Positions 54,394-62,746 of a stretch of 64,000 nt of DNA are shown here, in pieces; the first letter of the stretch is position 1; each line of letters starts with the position of its first letter. A program made the position numbers and the translations under genes. The notes under the pieces are model-generated. The model was given only the letters and a program-made list of their open reading frames with translations. It had not been told where the DNA came from and did no database searches. The DNA comes from Plesiomonas shigelloides (lineage in GTDB: Bacteria; Pseudomonadota; Gammaproteobacteria; Enterobacterales; CAMTGL01): the NCBI RefSeq assembly GCF_900087055.1, contig NZ_LT575468.1, positions 496,001 through 560,000 of the forward strand. The letters are read 5' to 3'.

Positions 54394-55377
54394 TTAGTTT
54401 CCTCCCTTACGCAGACGTGGATCCAGAACGACGTACAGCAGGTCAGCGATGAAGTTGAAGGCCAGCATAAAGATACACATCAACAGCAGTTGTCCCTGAA
54501 TGACCTGATAGTCACGTGCCAAAATGGCTTTGTAGAGCACGGTGCCAAGGCCCGGGTAGTTAAAGACAATCTCGATAATCAGCTGACCACCGATTGCGGT
54601 ACCCAGTGCCATCGACAGTGCAGTTACGGTTGGCAGGATGGCGTTACGTGCTGCGTAGTTGAATACCACACGGTTCTGGCTCAAGCCTTTGGCTTTGGCC
54701 ATGGTGATGAAGTCTTCGTTCAGCAAGTTAATCATGTTGTTACGCATGGTGATCAGGAAGCCCCCAACCTGAATCAGCGCGGCGCAACCCACTGGCAAAA
54801 TGGCGTGGTACATGACATCGGAGATGAATGCCAGACTAAACTCGGGCTCGGAGCCTGGAGTAAAGGCGTAGCTGGTCGGGAACCATTGCAGACCGACCCC
54901 AAAGATGAACAGAGCCAACAGTGCAACCACCACCGGTGGCACTGCTTGGAACACCATCATCAGTGGCGAAGCAAAAGAGTCATAACGGCTGCCACGGAAC
55001 CAAGCGGCGAAGATCCCCATTACGGAGCCGATGGCAAAGGCGACGATAATCGCGGTACCGGCGAGGAACAGTGACCAACCAAATGCCGAGGCCAGTACAT
55101 CGTTAACAGTGGCAGGGAAGAACTGGGTCGATACGCCCAAGTTACCGCTGAAGATACTCTTGATATAGGTCAGGTACTGCTCCCAAAGAGGCGCATCCAC
55201 AAACCCGAACATTTTTTTCAGTGCTTCGATTTTTTCCGGCGTTACCTGCGCGGTGGCAGAAGCAAACATCATGGTGACGGGATCACCCGGCATTGCGCGA
55301 GGAAGCGCAAAATTAATCGTCGCGGCGACCATAAATGCGACGAGATAAAACGATAAACGTCTAATAAAAAAGCCCAT
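54394..55377 (-). CDS. Chitobiose ABC transporter permease (DppB type)
   Basis: A 327-residue inner-membrane permease of the OppB/DppB kind, with a first helix at about residues 10-28 and 'RAMPGDPVTMM' after it. The EAA loop is 'EDFITMAKAKGLSQNRVVFNYAARNAILP' (quoted in part) near 230-258. It lies two bases upstream of the DppC-type gene. A large hairpin separates it from the binding-protein gene and may lower its expression relative to that gene. Confidence 0.92.
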   Translation of the reverse strand: MGFFIRRLSFYLVAFMVAATINFALPRAMPGDPVTMMFASATAQVTPEKIEALKKMFGFVDAPLWEQYLTYIKSIFSGNLGVSTQFFPATVNDVLASAFGWSLFLAGTAIIVAFAIGSVMGIFAAWFRGSRYDSFASPLMMVFQAVPPVVVALLALFIFGVGLQWFPTSYAFTPGSEPEFSLAFISDVMYHAILPVGCAALIQVGGFLITMRNNMINLLNEDFITMAKAKGLSQNRVVFNYAARNAILPTVTALSMALGTAIGGQLIIEIVFNYPGLGTVLYKAILARDYQVIQGQLLLMCIFMLAFNFIADLLYVVLDPRLRKGGN

Positions 55378-55454
55378 AGCTCACACCTTTCCTTAAGAAT
55401 TTGTGTCCTGGTTTCCTTTCTGGTACAGTTTTTTATAATTATTAGGGTAAAGAA

Positions 55455-55504
55455 AACCCCCTGGCTCCGTTCAGCCAGCTTGCTTGGCGGATACTCAGGG
55501 GGTT
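55455..55504 (-). other. Intercistronic hairpin between binding protein and permease genes
   Basis: On the minus strand AACCCCCTG / CAGGGGGTT form the outer stem of a ~50-nt structure with a smaller inner hairpin (TGGCT / AGCCA), followed by TTCTTTA. It fits partial termination or 3'-end protection, which commonly gives extra binding protein relative to the membrane subunits. Confidence 0.68.
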
Positions 55505-55548
55505 GAGTATTAACGTAAGGCCTGAGCCAACCCCAGGCCCTGGGTTAA

Positions 55549-57225
55549 TTAAGACTGCTTAGGAGTCAGAGACAGTACTTGCAGTAAACGCTCTGGGTAG
55601 CCGTTCCAGATTTGTGGACGGGCAACCGGGTTCTTCTCGTTAAACCAGCCGTCGAAACGCTTGGTGTTGTACTGGAAGAACTCTACGCCACTGTAGACCG
55701 GAATAGTGATCTGCTGAGACGCGATGCGCTCTTGGATCTTATTCATGATCTCATGCTGTTCTTTCTTGTCTGCGGTCTTGTTGAAAGAGTCCAGCAGTTT
55801 GTCCAGCTCAGCATCTTTGTAGTGGTGCATAGCGAAGCGACCGAACTGCTCGCCACCTTGGTACTTCGAGTTGAACGCGGTATCGAAATACTTGAACGGT
55901 GTTGGACCGTGGAAGTAGTTGGTGAACGCTGCATCGTAGTCACCTTTCGCCATCTTGGTGTTCAGGACAGCAAATTCAGGAGTGGCCGCTTTCGCTTTGA
56001 TACCGACGTCAGCCAGTTGTTCTACACCCAGCTGTACTACGTTGTTGAAGTCAGTCCAGCCGTTCGGGCTGATTACGGTCAGTTCCAGTTTCTTACCGCT
56101 TGGGGTTTCTACGAAGCCGTCACCGTTAGTATCTTTAAAGCCTGCTTTCGCCAGCAGCTCTTTAGCGCCTTTCACGTCGTGCGTCATGAATGGCTTGTAC
56201 TTGTTGTGAGTATCTTCGCTTGCCCAGTTTTTGAATGCTGGACCAATACCGGAAGCGTAGTCGTTCACCACACCGTTACCGTAGGCCGCGATGTCGATGA
56301 TAGCTTGACGATCCAGAGCCATGGAGAAGGCGCGGCGGAAGTCAACGTTGTTAATGGCTTCGTTCACTGCCGCGTTCGGGCTGGTGTAGTTCAGAACGAA
56401 TGCAGTAGTACCTGCTGGGGTATACCAGTACTTGTGGTTTGGTGATGCCGCAGCATAAGTACGGTCGATGTCAGGAATGAAGGAAGACGTCCAGTCCAGC
56501 TCGCTGTTAACGATCTTAGCCAGCAGCTGATCGTTGTTGGCGATTTGCGGCATGCGCAGACAGTCAACTTTAACCTGGTCTTTTTGCCAGTAGTTCGGGT
56601 TTTCACACTGTACGTACAGTTGCGGAGTGAAAGTCTCGATCTGGGTATAAGGACCGGTACCGACAGGGTTTTCGTTGGTGAAAGTCACTGGATCTTTGAC
56701 TTTTTCCCATACGTGCTTAGCAACGACTGGAACCTTAACGATTTCGTTGGCAACCGCAGTGTTCACTTCTACCAGATCAAACTTGACCTTGTTCGGGCCA
56801 ACTTTCTCTGCTTTAGAGATCCACTTGTAGATACCTACGGAATCCATTTCTGGGTGCTTTTTGACCATGTCGAAAGAGAACACGACGTCATCAGCAGTGA
56901 ATGGTTGTCCATCAGACCATTTCACGCCATCACGGATGTCGAAAGTGATGCTCTTCAGATCCGGTGCCATGGTAAAACCAGTGGCCAGACGGAATACCGG
57001 CTCGTTGCCTTTCATTTCGTTGAATACGACTAATGGTTCATAGATGAAGTCATTAGTGGTACGCAGTGAGGTGTTCAGGTACGGGTTAAAGTTTCTAACA
57101 AACGCGGTGAAAAAATCAGGCACAATGGTTACCATTGATTTTTCTGCCGCAACAGTTGCAGTTGCGGAGAGGCCAGATGTGACTGCTGCTAACAGTGCTA
57201 CCGCAATTTTAGTCTTCCTAAGCAT
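55549..57225 (-). CDS. Periplasmic chitin-oligosaccharide-binding protein (SBP family 5)
   Basis: A 558-residue family-5 solute-binding protein with a clear signal peptide (about residues 1-27, ending VAA). 'YEPLVVFNEMKGNEPVFRLA', 'GVKWSDGQPFTADDVVFSFD' and 'VDFRRAFSMALDRQAI' are typical of the peptide/oligosaccharide group. It corresponds to V. cholerae CBP (VC0620). That protein binds (GlcNAc)n for import and, when unliganded, holds the sensor ChiS inactive. AAGGA lies before the ATG. It is first in the nine-gene operon, with ~1 kb of non-coding DNA upstream. Confidence 0.94.
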   Translation of the reverse strand: MLRKTKIAVALLAAVTSGLSATATVAAEKSMVTIVPDFFTAFVRNFNPYLNTSLRTTNDFIYEPLVVFNEMKGNEPVFRLATGFTMAPDLKSITFDIRDGVKWSDGQPFTADDVVFSFDMVKKHPEMDSVGIYKWISKAEKVGPNKVKFDLVEVNTAVANEIVKVPVVAKHVWEKVKDPVTFTNENPVGTGPYTQIETFTPQLYVQCENPNYWQKDQVKVDCLRMPQIANNDQLLAKIVNSELDWTSSFIPDIDRTYAAASPNHKYWYTPAGTTAFVLNYTSPNAAVNEAINNVDFRRAFSMALDRQAIIDIAAYGNGVVNDYASGIGPAFKNWASEDTHNKYKPFMTHDVKGAKELLAKAGFKDTNGDGFVETPSGKKLELTVISPNGWTDFNNVVQLGVEQLADVGIKAKAATPEFAVLNTKMAKGDYDAAFTNYFHGPTPFKYFDTAFNSKYQGGEQFGRFAMHHYKDAELDKLLDSFNKTADKKEQHEIMNKIQERIASQQITIPVYSGVEFFQYNTKRFDGWFNEKNPVARPQIWNGYPERLLQVLSLTPKQS

Positions 57226-57505
57226 AGCTGTTCCTTACTATTTGCTTATTGGTTTTGATGCAGTGGTAAGTCCGTAAGTTTTCAAATTTGGAAAACTAAA
57301 TCGGCTTACTTGCTGTGGACCACCGTTATACATCTCCTATTTCTCTCCCCGTCGTAACGGTGGTGTTTCCTGCTTCAGCACGTTAAGGAAACGCCTGTTT
57401 ACCAAAAGCGTCAATCAGTGCTTTCGTTAATATCGTAAAACTCCGACGTTTTCTCGTTAAAAACGGCAAAATTATTCCGTCGCTTTTACAGAGGCTAAAA
57501 CAGGA

Positions 57506-57521
57506 TGTGAAATGTGTCGCA
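57506..57521. promoter_or_regulatory. CRP-binding-site candidate upstream of the chitobiose operon
   Basis: TGTGA-AATGTG-TCGCA matches TGTGA-N6-TCACA at 9 of 10 conserved bases with correct spacing. It lies ~280 bp before the binding-protein start. Catabolite activation of this operon by CRP is known in Vibrio. Confidence 0.65.
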
Positions 57522-57854
57522 GTGGTTCCGGTCAAATGCAATAAGTGTGATATTTCGCATTAATTATAACCTTATGTTTTTTAAGTGAGTTTATTATTTT
57601 TGTCCGTAAAATAATGCAAGCAAACTTACGGCGTTGTTTTTTCGTCTGCGTAAAAATTAAGCGCTTGAAATCCTGTGATTGGTATCTCAAACCCGTCATC
57701 TTCTGGTCATATTGGCCTGAAAGCGCTGCAAAATGACCCAATTTGAGTGCTCCCAAGACCGCTGATACCTTCCTCATCGCGACTTATTTCTGCCCTGAAA
57801 ATATGACTTGGTGCACAAAGCGGCTTCGCTCGATGCGCAGGGGCTAATTGGTTA

Positions 57855-57947
57855 ATGATTGAACAGCGCGAAGATGCTGGGAGCGTGGATGTAGTAATCA
57901 ATGAAGTCATCGATGAAGTCTTCGATGTAGCTATCGCGCCGAGGTAA
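57855..57947 (+). CDS. Possible 30-residue small protein (speculative)
   Basis: An ATG-to-TAA frame encodes 30 residues: an N-terminal 'MIEQREDAGSVD' then an acidic/aliphatic stretch built by 12-bp repeats (VINEVIDEVFDVAI). A TGA bounds the frame upstream. An AGGGG lies about 12 bases before the ATG, further than ideal. No family is recognised. It may be chance, but the repeat keeps a consistent amphipathic pattern. Confidence 0.2.
   Translation: MIEQREDAGSVDVVINEVIDEVFDVAIAPR
57885..57932. repeat. Degenerate 12-bp tandem repeat, four units
   Basis: Units GTGGATGTAGTA, ATCAATGAAGTC, ATCGATGAAGTC and TTCGATGTAGCT are tandem copies of a 12-mer near ATCGATGAAGTC. They lie inside the 30-codon ORF. 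Confidence 0.6.
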
Positions 57948-58170
57948 TGAAGAGAAAAAGAGAGCAAGGCTGGCGGCGGTGGGTGCTAGATGGCTTGTTA
58001 TCAGGCTGCGGGGGAACGAGTCGGTTACGTGGGAGCATGAGCCCCTCGCAAGCCAGTTGTTGGCGCTATGGCCAGATAAGCCGAGTCGATGACCGTGACT
58101 CATTCGATGGGTATAGCGTAATACGGATAACAAGACGGCGTGGCGCGATGATTGTTCGGCGCTTTTTATG

Positions 58171-58200
58171 GCTACACTGGCGCAGGTGCGCCAGTGTAGC
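58171..58200 (-). other. Hairpin just downstream of chiS
   Basis: A 13-bp perfect stem (GCTACACTGGCGC / GCGCCAGTGTAGC) with a 4-base loop, about 35 bp after the chiS stop. There is no U-run, so it is probably the transcript's 3' structure rather than a standard intrinsic terminator. Confidence 0.6.
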
Positions 58201-58234
58201 GTTATATGTAGTGGAGCTTGGAGCTACGAAAGCG

Positions 58235-61200
58235 TTATTTAAGCAGCAATTGCAGCTGTTGGCGTAGATTTTCCAGTACGGTGCGGTTGTCGCTACGTTT
58301 GCGCGCTTGTTGCAGCACAAAATCCAGCGTACTCATGACCGTGCGCCAGCGCGGCGTTTTCGGTAGGGTTTCAATTTGCAGGTATTTATCCATCGTTCGA
58401 GTCTGCAAGGTGCCGCGGTCAATGTAGACGCGCCACAGGCCACTTTGCTCGGCTAAATCAAATTTGCCCTTGCCGGTACTCTCTTCCCAATAAGCCAGTG
58501 CCAGCTTCATGGCTTTTACCATGTTTTCCCGCAGCTTTGCATCGCGCTCTTCACTGCATTGCAGACGCTCGGCCAGTTCGGCAAATTCGCTCCCCAACTC
58601 GCGTAATTGGCTCAAGGTGGCTTGATTGCCTTCACTAGCAAAGGAAACCACCGATTCGAGGGCATTTTCCAGTGCTTGTACCCGATGTGTCGGTAATTCA
58701 ACGCGGGTATTGAACAGCACCAGATAACCTAACTCGCTGCTGGCCGGCAAGCGTGACAGTTGCAGGTTGTACGGCTTACTTTCGCCATTAATGGTGAGCG
58801 TCACTTCGCCTTGATAGAACTCACGACTGGCCGGTAACAGCTGCTCGAGTGGCTCAGCAAGCCAATCTTTGAGGGTATGCAGAGCCAGCTCGGCTTCCGG
58901 AACGCTGAGCAGGGTTTCCGCCGCCTTGTTAGCTAAGGTGATTTTGCCGCGGGTATCGGTCAGAAGAATTGGCTCTGCACTGTGCTCGAGCAAGGTTAAG
59001 AGACGTTGTTGGATCTCTTTTAGGTGCTGGGTCAGCTGCTGCTCGGCATTCAAGGTATCTTGCAGCTGTTGGTTTTCTTGCTCAATACCGGCCAAACGGC
59101 GGGTATCGAGCTGGGCTTGAATGCGCGCCAGCAGCTCCTCTTGGCAAAACGGTTTGGTCAGGTAGTCATTGGCGCCGGCGCTGAAGCCGCGCACGATCTC
59201 TTCTGGTTGGCTTAAGGCGGTCAGCATAATCACCGGCAGCTGCAGGCGGTCAAAGTGTTCGCGCAGCGCCTTACAGACATCGTAGCCGGTGATTTCCGGC
59301 ATCATGACATCCAACAACACAATATCGGGTTCGTGTTGTAAACAGTAGGCAATGGCCGCCTCGCCGTGGGTGACACTATCGAGGCTAAAGCCGGACAGAC
59401 TCAGATAGTTGTACAGGATCTGAATATTGATCGGCTCATCATCCACAATCAGGATCCGCGCTGCTGGATGGGCGTTATCGGTCGATTGCGGCAGACTCGG
59501 CACGGTTGGTTGTACCGCATTGACGCCATGAGAAGTCAGCGGCGGTAAGAGTGAGGTTGTGGTGAGCGGTGCGCTGTCGCTTCGCGCGCTCTGGGTTGTG
59601 GCATCTGCCGTGGCAAGCGGTAGGCGGAAACTGAATGTGGAGCCGACCAATGGTTCAGAGTGTACCGATAAGCTACCGTGCATCAGTTCGACTAATTGGC
59701 GACTGATGCTCAGACCCAGCCCGAGCCCCGCGCTGTGTTGCTGACCGGCTTGGACCAGTGGCTCAAAAATGGTGGCCAGCATATCTGGCTCGATCCCAGG
59801 CCCGGTGTCGCGCACCGACAGGGTCAGATACTGCTCATCATGGCTGGCGGACAGGACGATTTTACCTTCGGTGGTGAACTTGATGGCATTGCCGAGCAGG
59901 TTATACAGAATTTGCTCCAGACGCTGCTCATCGGCCATCACGGTGGGCAGATCGTGACCGAGGCGATTGACGATTTTCAGCGGTTTGTCGGCGACCAAAT
60001 GTTGCGATAACTCAATCACTACGCTGGCCGCGGCGGTGACATCAACCGGCTGTAAGTACAGCTCCAGATCGCCGTAGCGCATCTTGTGGTAGTCGAGCAG
60101 TTCGTTAACCAGCTTGGCCAGCCGATGTCCGCTCTTGGCAACCATATGCAGCTGATGCTCTTGCTGCGGCGTGAGAGGTCCGGCGGCGCCGGCCAACATG
60201 GATTCGGCAATTCCTAACATGCCGTGCAGCGGGGTGCGCAGCTCATGCGAGGTATTGGCCAAAAACTCATCTTTGAGCTTATCGGCTACCTGCAACTCTT
60301 TGTTTTGCTGCTCGATTAACGCCACTTTCTGCTCTAATTCATCGTTTTGTGCTTTGATTAAATCCAGCTGATCGCGAATCGAGGCCTGCATAAAGGCAAA
60401 GCTTTTGGCCAGACTGCCGAGCTCATCGGTGCGGTTTTGGCCGGCGATCGGATGATCTAAATTGCCGTCGGCCACTTCACGTGCCGCTTCCATCAGCTTG
60501 AGCAGCGGGGCGGTGATGGAGTTCGAAAGCCAGTGCGAGGCCAAAATGACGGCGGCCAAGGTCAGCGCCATCATCGCCAAGAACAGCTTTTTCAGCGCGG
60601 CGATCCGAGCAAAGGCCTCTTCGGTGGTCATTTCGGTGAGTAGCGCCCAATGCTGGCCGAACACATCCAGTGGGGTGTAGGCGGCAATCACGGCTGAACC
60701 GTCAATCGAGCGACTGATCCCGTTACCGGTGTGACCTTCTAACGCTTGGGTAATAAAAGGGGCGCTGAGCTGCTGTAAGCTGCCGGTCTGTTTGCTGTAA
60801 ATCGGCGTAATACCGCGCGCAATGTGATCGGGACCGACCAACAAAATAGAGCTGGTGTGGCCGAGTAAAGTCGCATCACTCAAAATACTGTTCAGTTTGC
60901 GCTTGGTCAGCTGGAAGATAAAAATAGAGTGCAAATAGCCATTTTGACTGACCGGCGCGGCCAAATAAGCGGTGTGCTCTTTGGTCACGGGATCGGTGGA
61001 GAAATCGATAAAAATCAGCGGAGTTTTATTGCTGGTGGCACTGCCACTGTCATCTTGCTGTACCGTTTTTAAGGTTTGCCGAAAGGCGTTCGCCAGTCCG
61101 GTTTGTTTCCATTGGCCATGCAGTAAGTTGGTGCCGAAATTACGATTTTTAGTCACTGAATAGACCACATCGCCTTGAGTATTGGCAATCAGGATGTCGG

Positions 61201-61687
61201 AGAAATCGGAAAAACGCAGCTTTTCAACAAACGAGGGGTGAAAGCGGCTATGTAACAGACGGTAGCGCTCACTACCGACATAGGCCCCGTAACCTTGCGG
61301 GGTTTCGTTTTTAATCAGGTTATTGGGTTTATCACCACTGCCCGGAATATAACGATTCTGGGCATTTTTGCGCGCTTCATCGTCATTATCGCCCAGCATT
61401 TGGAAAGCATTGACCAAACCATAAAAGCGTCCGCCAGCGGCGGTGGCCAGTTCGGTATTCACAAAGCCCAGTACTTGTTCTTCTAGGGAGTGGAAGTAGT
61501 CATTGAGCTGGTTTTTTTTGATGTCACGTACCGCAACCAAATAGTTGTTGGTCTGTTCGGTTAAATCGGTGGCATGGACTTTGAGCAGGAACCAAGCAGC
61601 AAAACTAAACGGAATAATGCTGAACAATAAAAAAGCCAGCATCAGCTTGGGTTGTAGTTTTTTGTATGCACGCTCGTGTAATGCCAT
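58235..61687 (-). CDS. chiS: Chitin-sensing hybrid histidine kinase / DNA-binding regulator ChiS
   Basis: A 1150-residue inner-membrane hybrid sensor. TM1 is at about 17-35, a large periplasmic sensor region spans ~36-365, and TM2 is at ~367-388. HAMP and a coiled coil follow. The HisKA has its H-box in 'NTSHELRTPLHGMLGIAES' (~480) and the HATPase its G-boxes in 'VRDTGPGIEPD' and 'SAGLGLGLSISRQL'. A receiver domain has the phospho-Asp in 'IVLLDVMMPEITGYDV' (~785). A PAS-like region (~900-1000) and a ~150-residue C-terminal domain complete it. The layout matches V. cholerae ChiS (VC0622), an orphan sensor that binds DNA itself and activates the chitobiose operon when CBP is liganded. Position next to the operon supports this. 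Confidence 0.93.
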   Translation of the reverse strand: MALHERAYKKLQPKLMLAFLLFSIIPFSFAAWFLLKVHATDLTEQTNNYLVAVRDIKKNQLNDYFHSLEEQVLGFVNTELATAAGGRFYGLVNAFQMLGDNDDEARKNAQNRYIPGSGDKPNNLIKNETPQGYGAYVGSERYRLLHSRFHPSFVEKLRFSDFSDILIANTQGDVVYSVTKNRNFGTNLLHGQWKQTGLANAFRQTLKTVQQDDSGSATSNKTPLIFIDFSTDPVTKEHTAYLAAPVSQNGYLHSIFIFQLTKRKLNSILSDATLLGHTSSILLVGPDHIARGITPIYSKQTGSLQQLSAPFITQALEGHTGNGISRSIDGSAVIAAYTPLDVFGQHWALLTEMTTEEAFARIAALKKLFLAMMALTLAAVILASHWLSNSITAPLLKLMEAAREVADGNLDHPIAGQNRTDELGSLAKSFAFMQASIRDQLDLIKAQNDELEQKVALIEQQNKELQVADKLKDEFLANTSHELRTPLHGMLGIAESMLAGAAGPLTPQQEHQLHMVAKSGHRLAKLVNELLDYHKMRYGDLELYLQPVDVTAAASVVIELSQHLVADKPLKIVNRLGHDLPTVMADEQRLEQILYNLLGNAIKFTTEGKIVLSASHDEQYLTLSVRDTGPGIEPDMLATIFEPLVQAGQQHSAGLGLGLSISRQLVELMHGSLSVHSEPLVGSTFSFRLPLATADATTQSARSDSAPLTTTSLLPPLTSHGVNAVQPTVPSLPQSTDNAHPAARILIVDDEPINIQILYNYLSLSGFSLDSVTHGEAAIAYCLQHEPDIVLLDVMMPEITGYDVCKALREHFDRLQLPVIMLTALSQPEEIVRGFSAGANDYLTKPFCQEELLARIQAQLDTRRLAGIEQENQQLQDTLNAEQQLTQHLKEIQQRLLTLLEHSAEPILLTDTRGKITLANKAAETLLSVPEAELALHTLKDWLAEPLEQLLPASREFYQGEVTLTINGESKPYNLQLSRLPASSELGYLVLFNTRVELPTHRVQALENALESVVSFASEGNQATLSQLRELGSEFAELAERLQCSEERDAKLRENMVKAMKLALAYWEESTGKGKFDLAEQSGLWRVYIDRGTLQTRTMDKYLQIETLPKTPRWRTVMSTLDFVLQQARKRSDNRTVLENLRQQLQLLLK

Positions 61688-62118
61688 TTCTCGTTAATTT
61701 TCCGGATGATTTTGGAAAAAATGCCGACGGGTTTTAACGTGAATGGTAAGGAGAGTGCAGGAAAAGAGACAGATTATTGTGATTTAGTGGTGTAATTTTG
61801 CGAAGTGGTGCAATTATTCGTGTAATTGACGCGCCGATACAAATTAACGTTTTTAACGGGAGAGGAAGGCGTTGAGTACGCGCTATGCAAGTGGGTGTCT
61901 ATGGCGGCTCACTGCATCAACCGGCGCTGCAAAGCGGGTATTGAAGGGATAATGAAATCGTGGAGCCAAATGAGTAACAAGAGATAGCCAGTGTACATGG
62001 CGTGGCAAGTTACTAAGAGTGTGAGTAAGTGCTTACAGGGAAGGTCGGTTAAGGGGCGCTGGCTGACGAAAAAGACAGGGAAATCGTGCGCTAAGGCTGT
62101 GTGGGGCGAATTTTAGAT
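61688..62118. other. Intergenic region upstream of chiS
   Basis: About 430 bp without a recognisable gene. It should contain the chiS promoter (minus strand). No hairpin or regulator site stood out. Confidence 0.45.
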
Positions 62119-62143
62119 ACAAAAAAACGGCTTTCGCCGTTAA
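62119..62143 (-). terminator. Terminator of the tRNA-Leu cluster
   Basis: An AACGGC / GCCGTT stem with a 4-base loop, followed on the minus strand by a run of seven or more Ts. Confidence 0.9.
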
Positions 62144-62147
62144 TTGT

Positions 62148-62234
62148 TGGTGCGAAGAGAGGGACTTGAACCCTCACGTCCGTTAAGACACTAACACCTG
62201 AAGCTAGCGCGTCTACCAATTCCGCCACCTTCGC
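62148..62234 (-). tRNA. tRNA-Leu (anticodon CAG), copy 4 in transcription order
   Basis: 87 nt with encoded CCA. The acceptor is GCGAAGG, the anticodon loop TTCAGGT (CAG), with a long class II variable arm and a GGTTCAAGTCC T-arm. It is identical to the other three copies. Confidence 0.97.
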
Positions 62235-62290
62235 ACTGGAGTGTTTGATTGGATATTTACGCCGCCAATCCGGCTGATTAATCTGATGCT

Positions 62291-62377
62291 TGGTGCGAAG
62301 AGAGGGACTTGAACCCTCACGTCCGTTAAGACACTAACACCTGAAGCTAGCGCGTCTACCAATTCCGCCACCTTCGC
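62291..62377 (-). tRNA. tRNA-Leu (anticodon CAG), copy 3
   Basis: Identical 87-nt gene, separated from the next copy downstream by 56 bp. Confidence 0.97.
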
Positions 62378-62407
62378 AGGTATCATCAGATCGTGTTAAA
62401 GACAAAG

Positions 62408-62494
62408 TGGTGCGAAGAGAGGGACTTGAACCCTCACGTCCGTTAAGACACTAACACCTGAAGCTAGCGCGTCTACCAATTCCGCCACCTTCGC
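62408..62494 (-). tRNA. tRNA-Leu (anticodon CAG), copy 2
   Basis: Identical 87-nt gene, separated from copy 3 by 30 bp. Confidence 0.97.
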
Positions 62495-62526
62495 GTGCAA
62501 CTTTATCATCAACTATTCAGAACGCT

Positions 62527-62613
62527 TGGTGCGAAGAGAGGGACTTGAACCCTCACGTCCGTTAAGACACTAACACCTGAAGCTAGCGCGTCTACCAATT
62601 CCGCCACCTTCGC
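62527..62613 (-). tRNA. tRNA-Leu (anticodon CAG), copy 1 (promoter-proximal)
   Basis: Identical 87-nt gene, separated from copy 2 by 32 bp. The stable-RNA-type promoter lies about 60 bp upstream. Confidence 0.97.
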
Positions 62614-62667
62614 AGTCTTCGTTCTGAGGTAATCAGTGAGCGATAATCTCACTGGCTACGGGGGCGC

Positions 62668-62696
62668 ATTTTTAGCGATTTCCCCCGCGCCGTCAA
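62668..62696 (-). promoter_or_regulatory. Promoter of the tRNA-Leu cluster
   Basis: On the minus strand TTGACG (62691-62696), a 16-17-bp spacer and TAAAAAT (62668-62674) are followed by the GC discriminator GCGCCCCC. This is the pattern of stringently controlled stable-RNA promoters. Confidence 0.72.
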
Positions 62697-62746
62697 TCAT
62701 TAATTTAAAAAAATCGTCATTTGGCGATTGTTTGCTGTAAAAATCA

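Larger units (their letters stand above)
57226..58234. other. Long intergenic region between the chitobiose operon and chiS
   Basis: About 1 kb. The operon-proximal 450 bp (57226-57680) are AT-rich and should hold the operon promoter and regulator sites, including a CRP-like site at 57506-57521. The chiS-proximal half has higher GC, a 12-bp degenerate repeat, a 30-codon ORF and a hairpin after chiS. Longer overlapping ORFs on both strands here look random. Confidence 0.55.

Noticed and set aside
57532-58267. Overlapping ORFs of 80-106 codons on both strands between the SBP5 gene and chiS
   Set aside because: Composition is low-complexity basic or random, there is no ribosome site, and the frames overlap each other antisense.
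42999-61687. Cellobiose/cellulose utilisation operon, as GH94 and GH9 might suggest
   Set aside because: The GH20 hexosaminidase, the GlcNAc-type kinase, ChiS and the whole gene order indicate chitobiose instead.
62148-62613. Four identical direct repeats with short unique spacers, resembling a CRISPR array
   Set aside because: Each 87-bp repeat folds as a complete class II tRNA-Leu with CCA, and the cluster has a promoter and a terminator.
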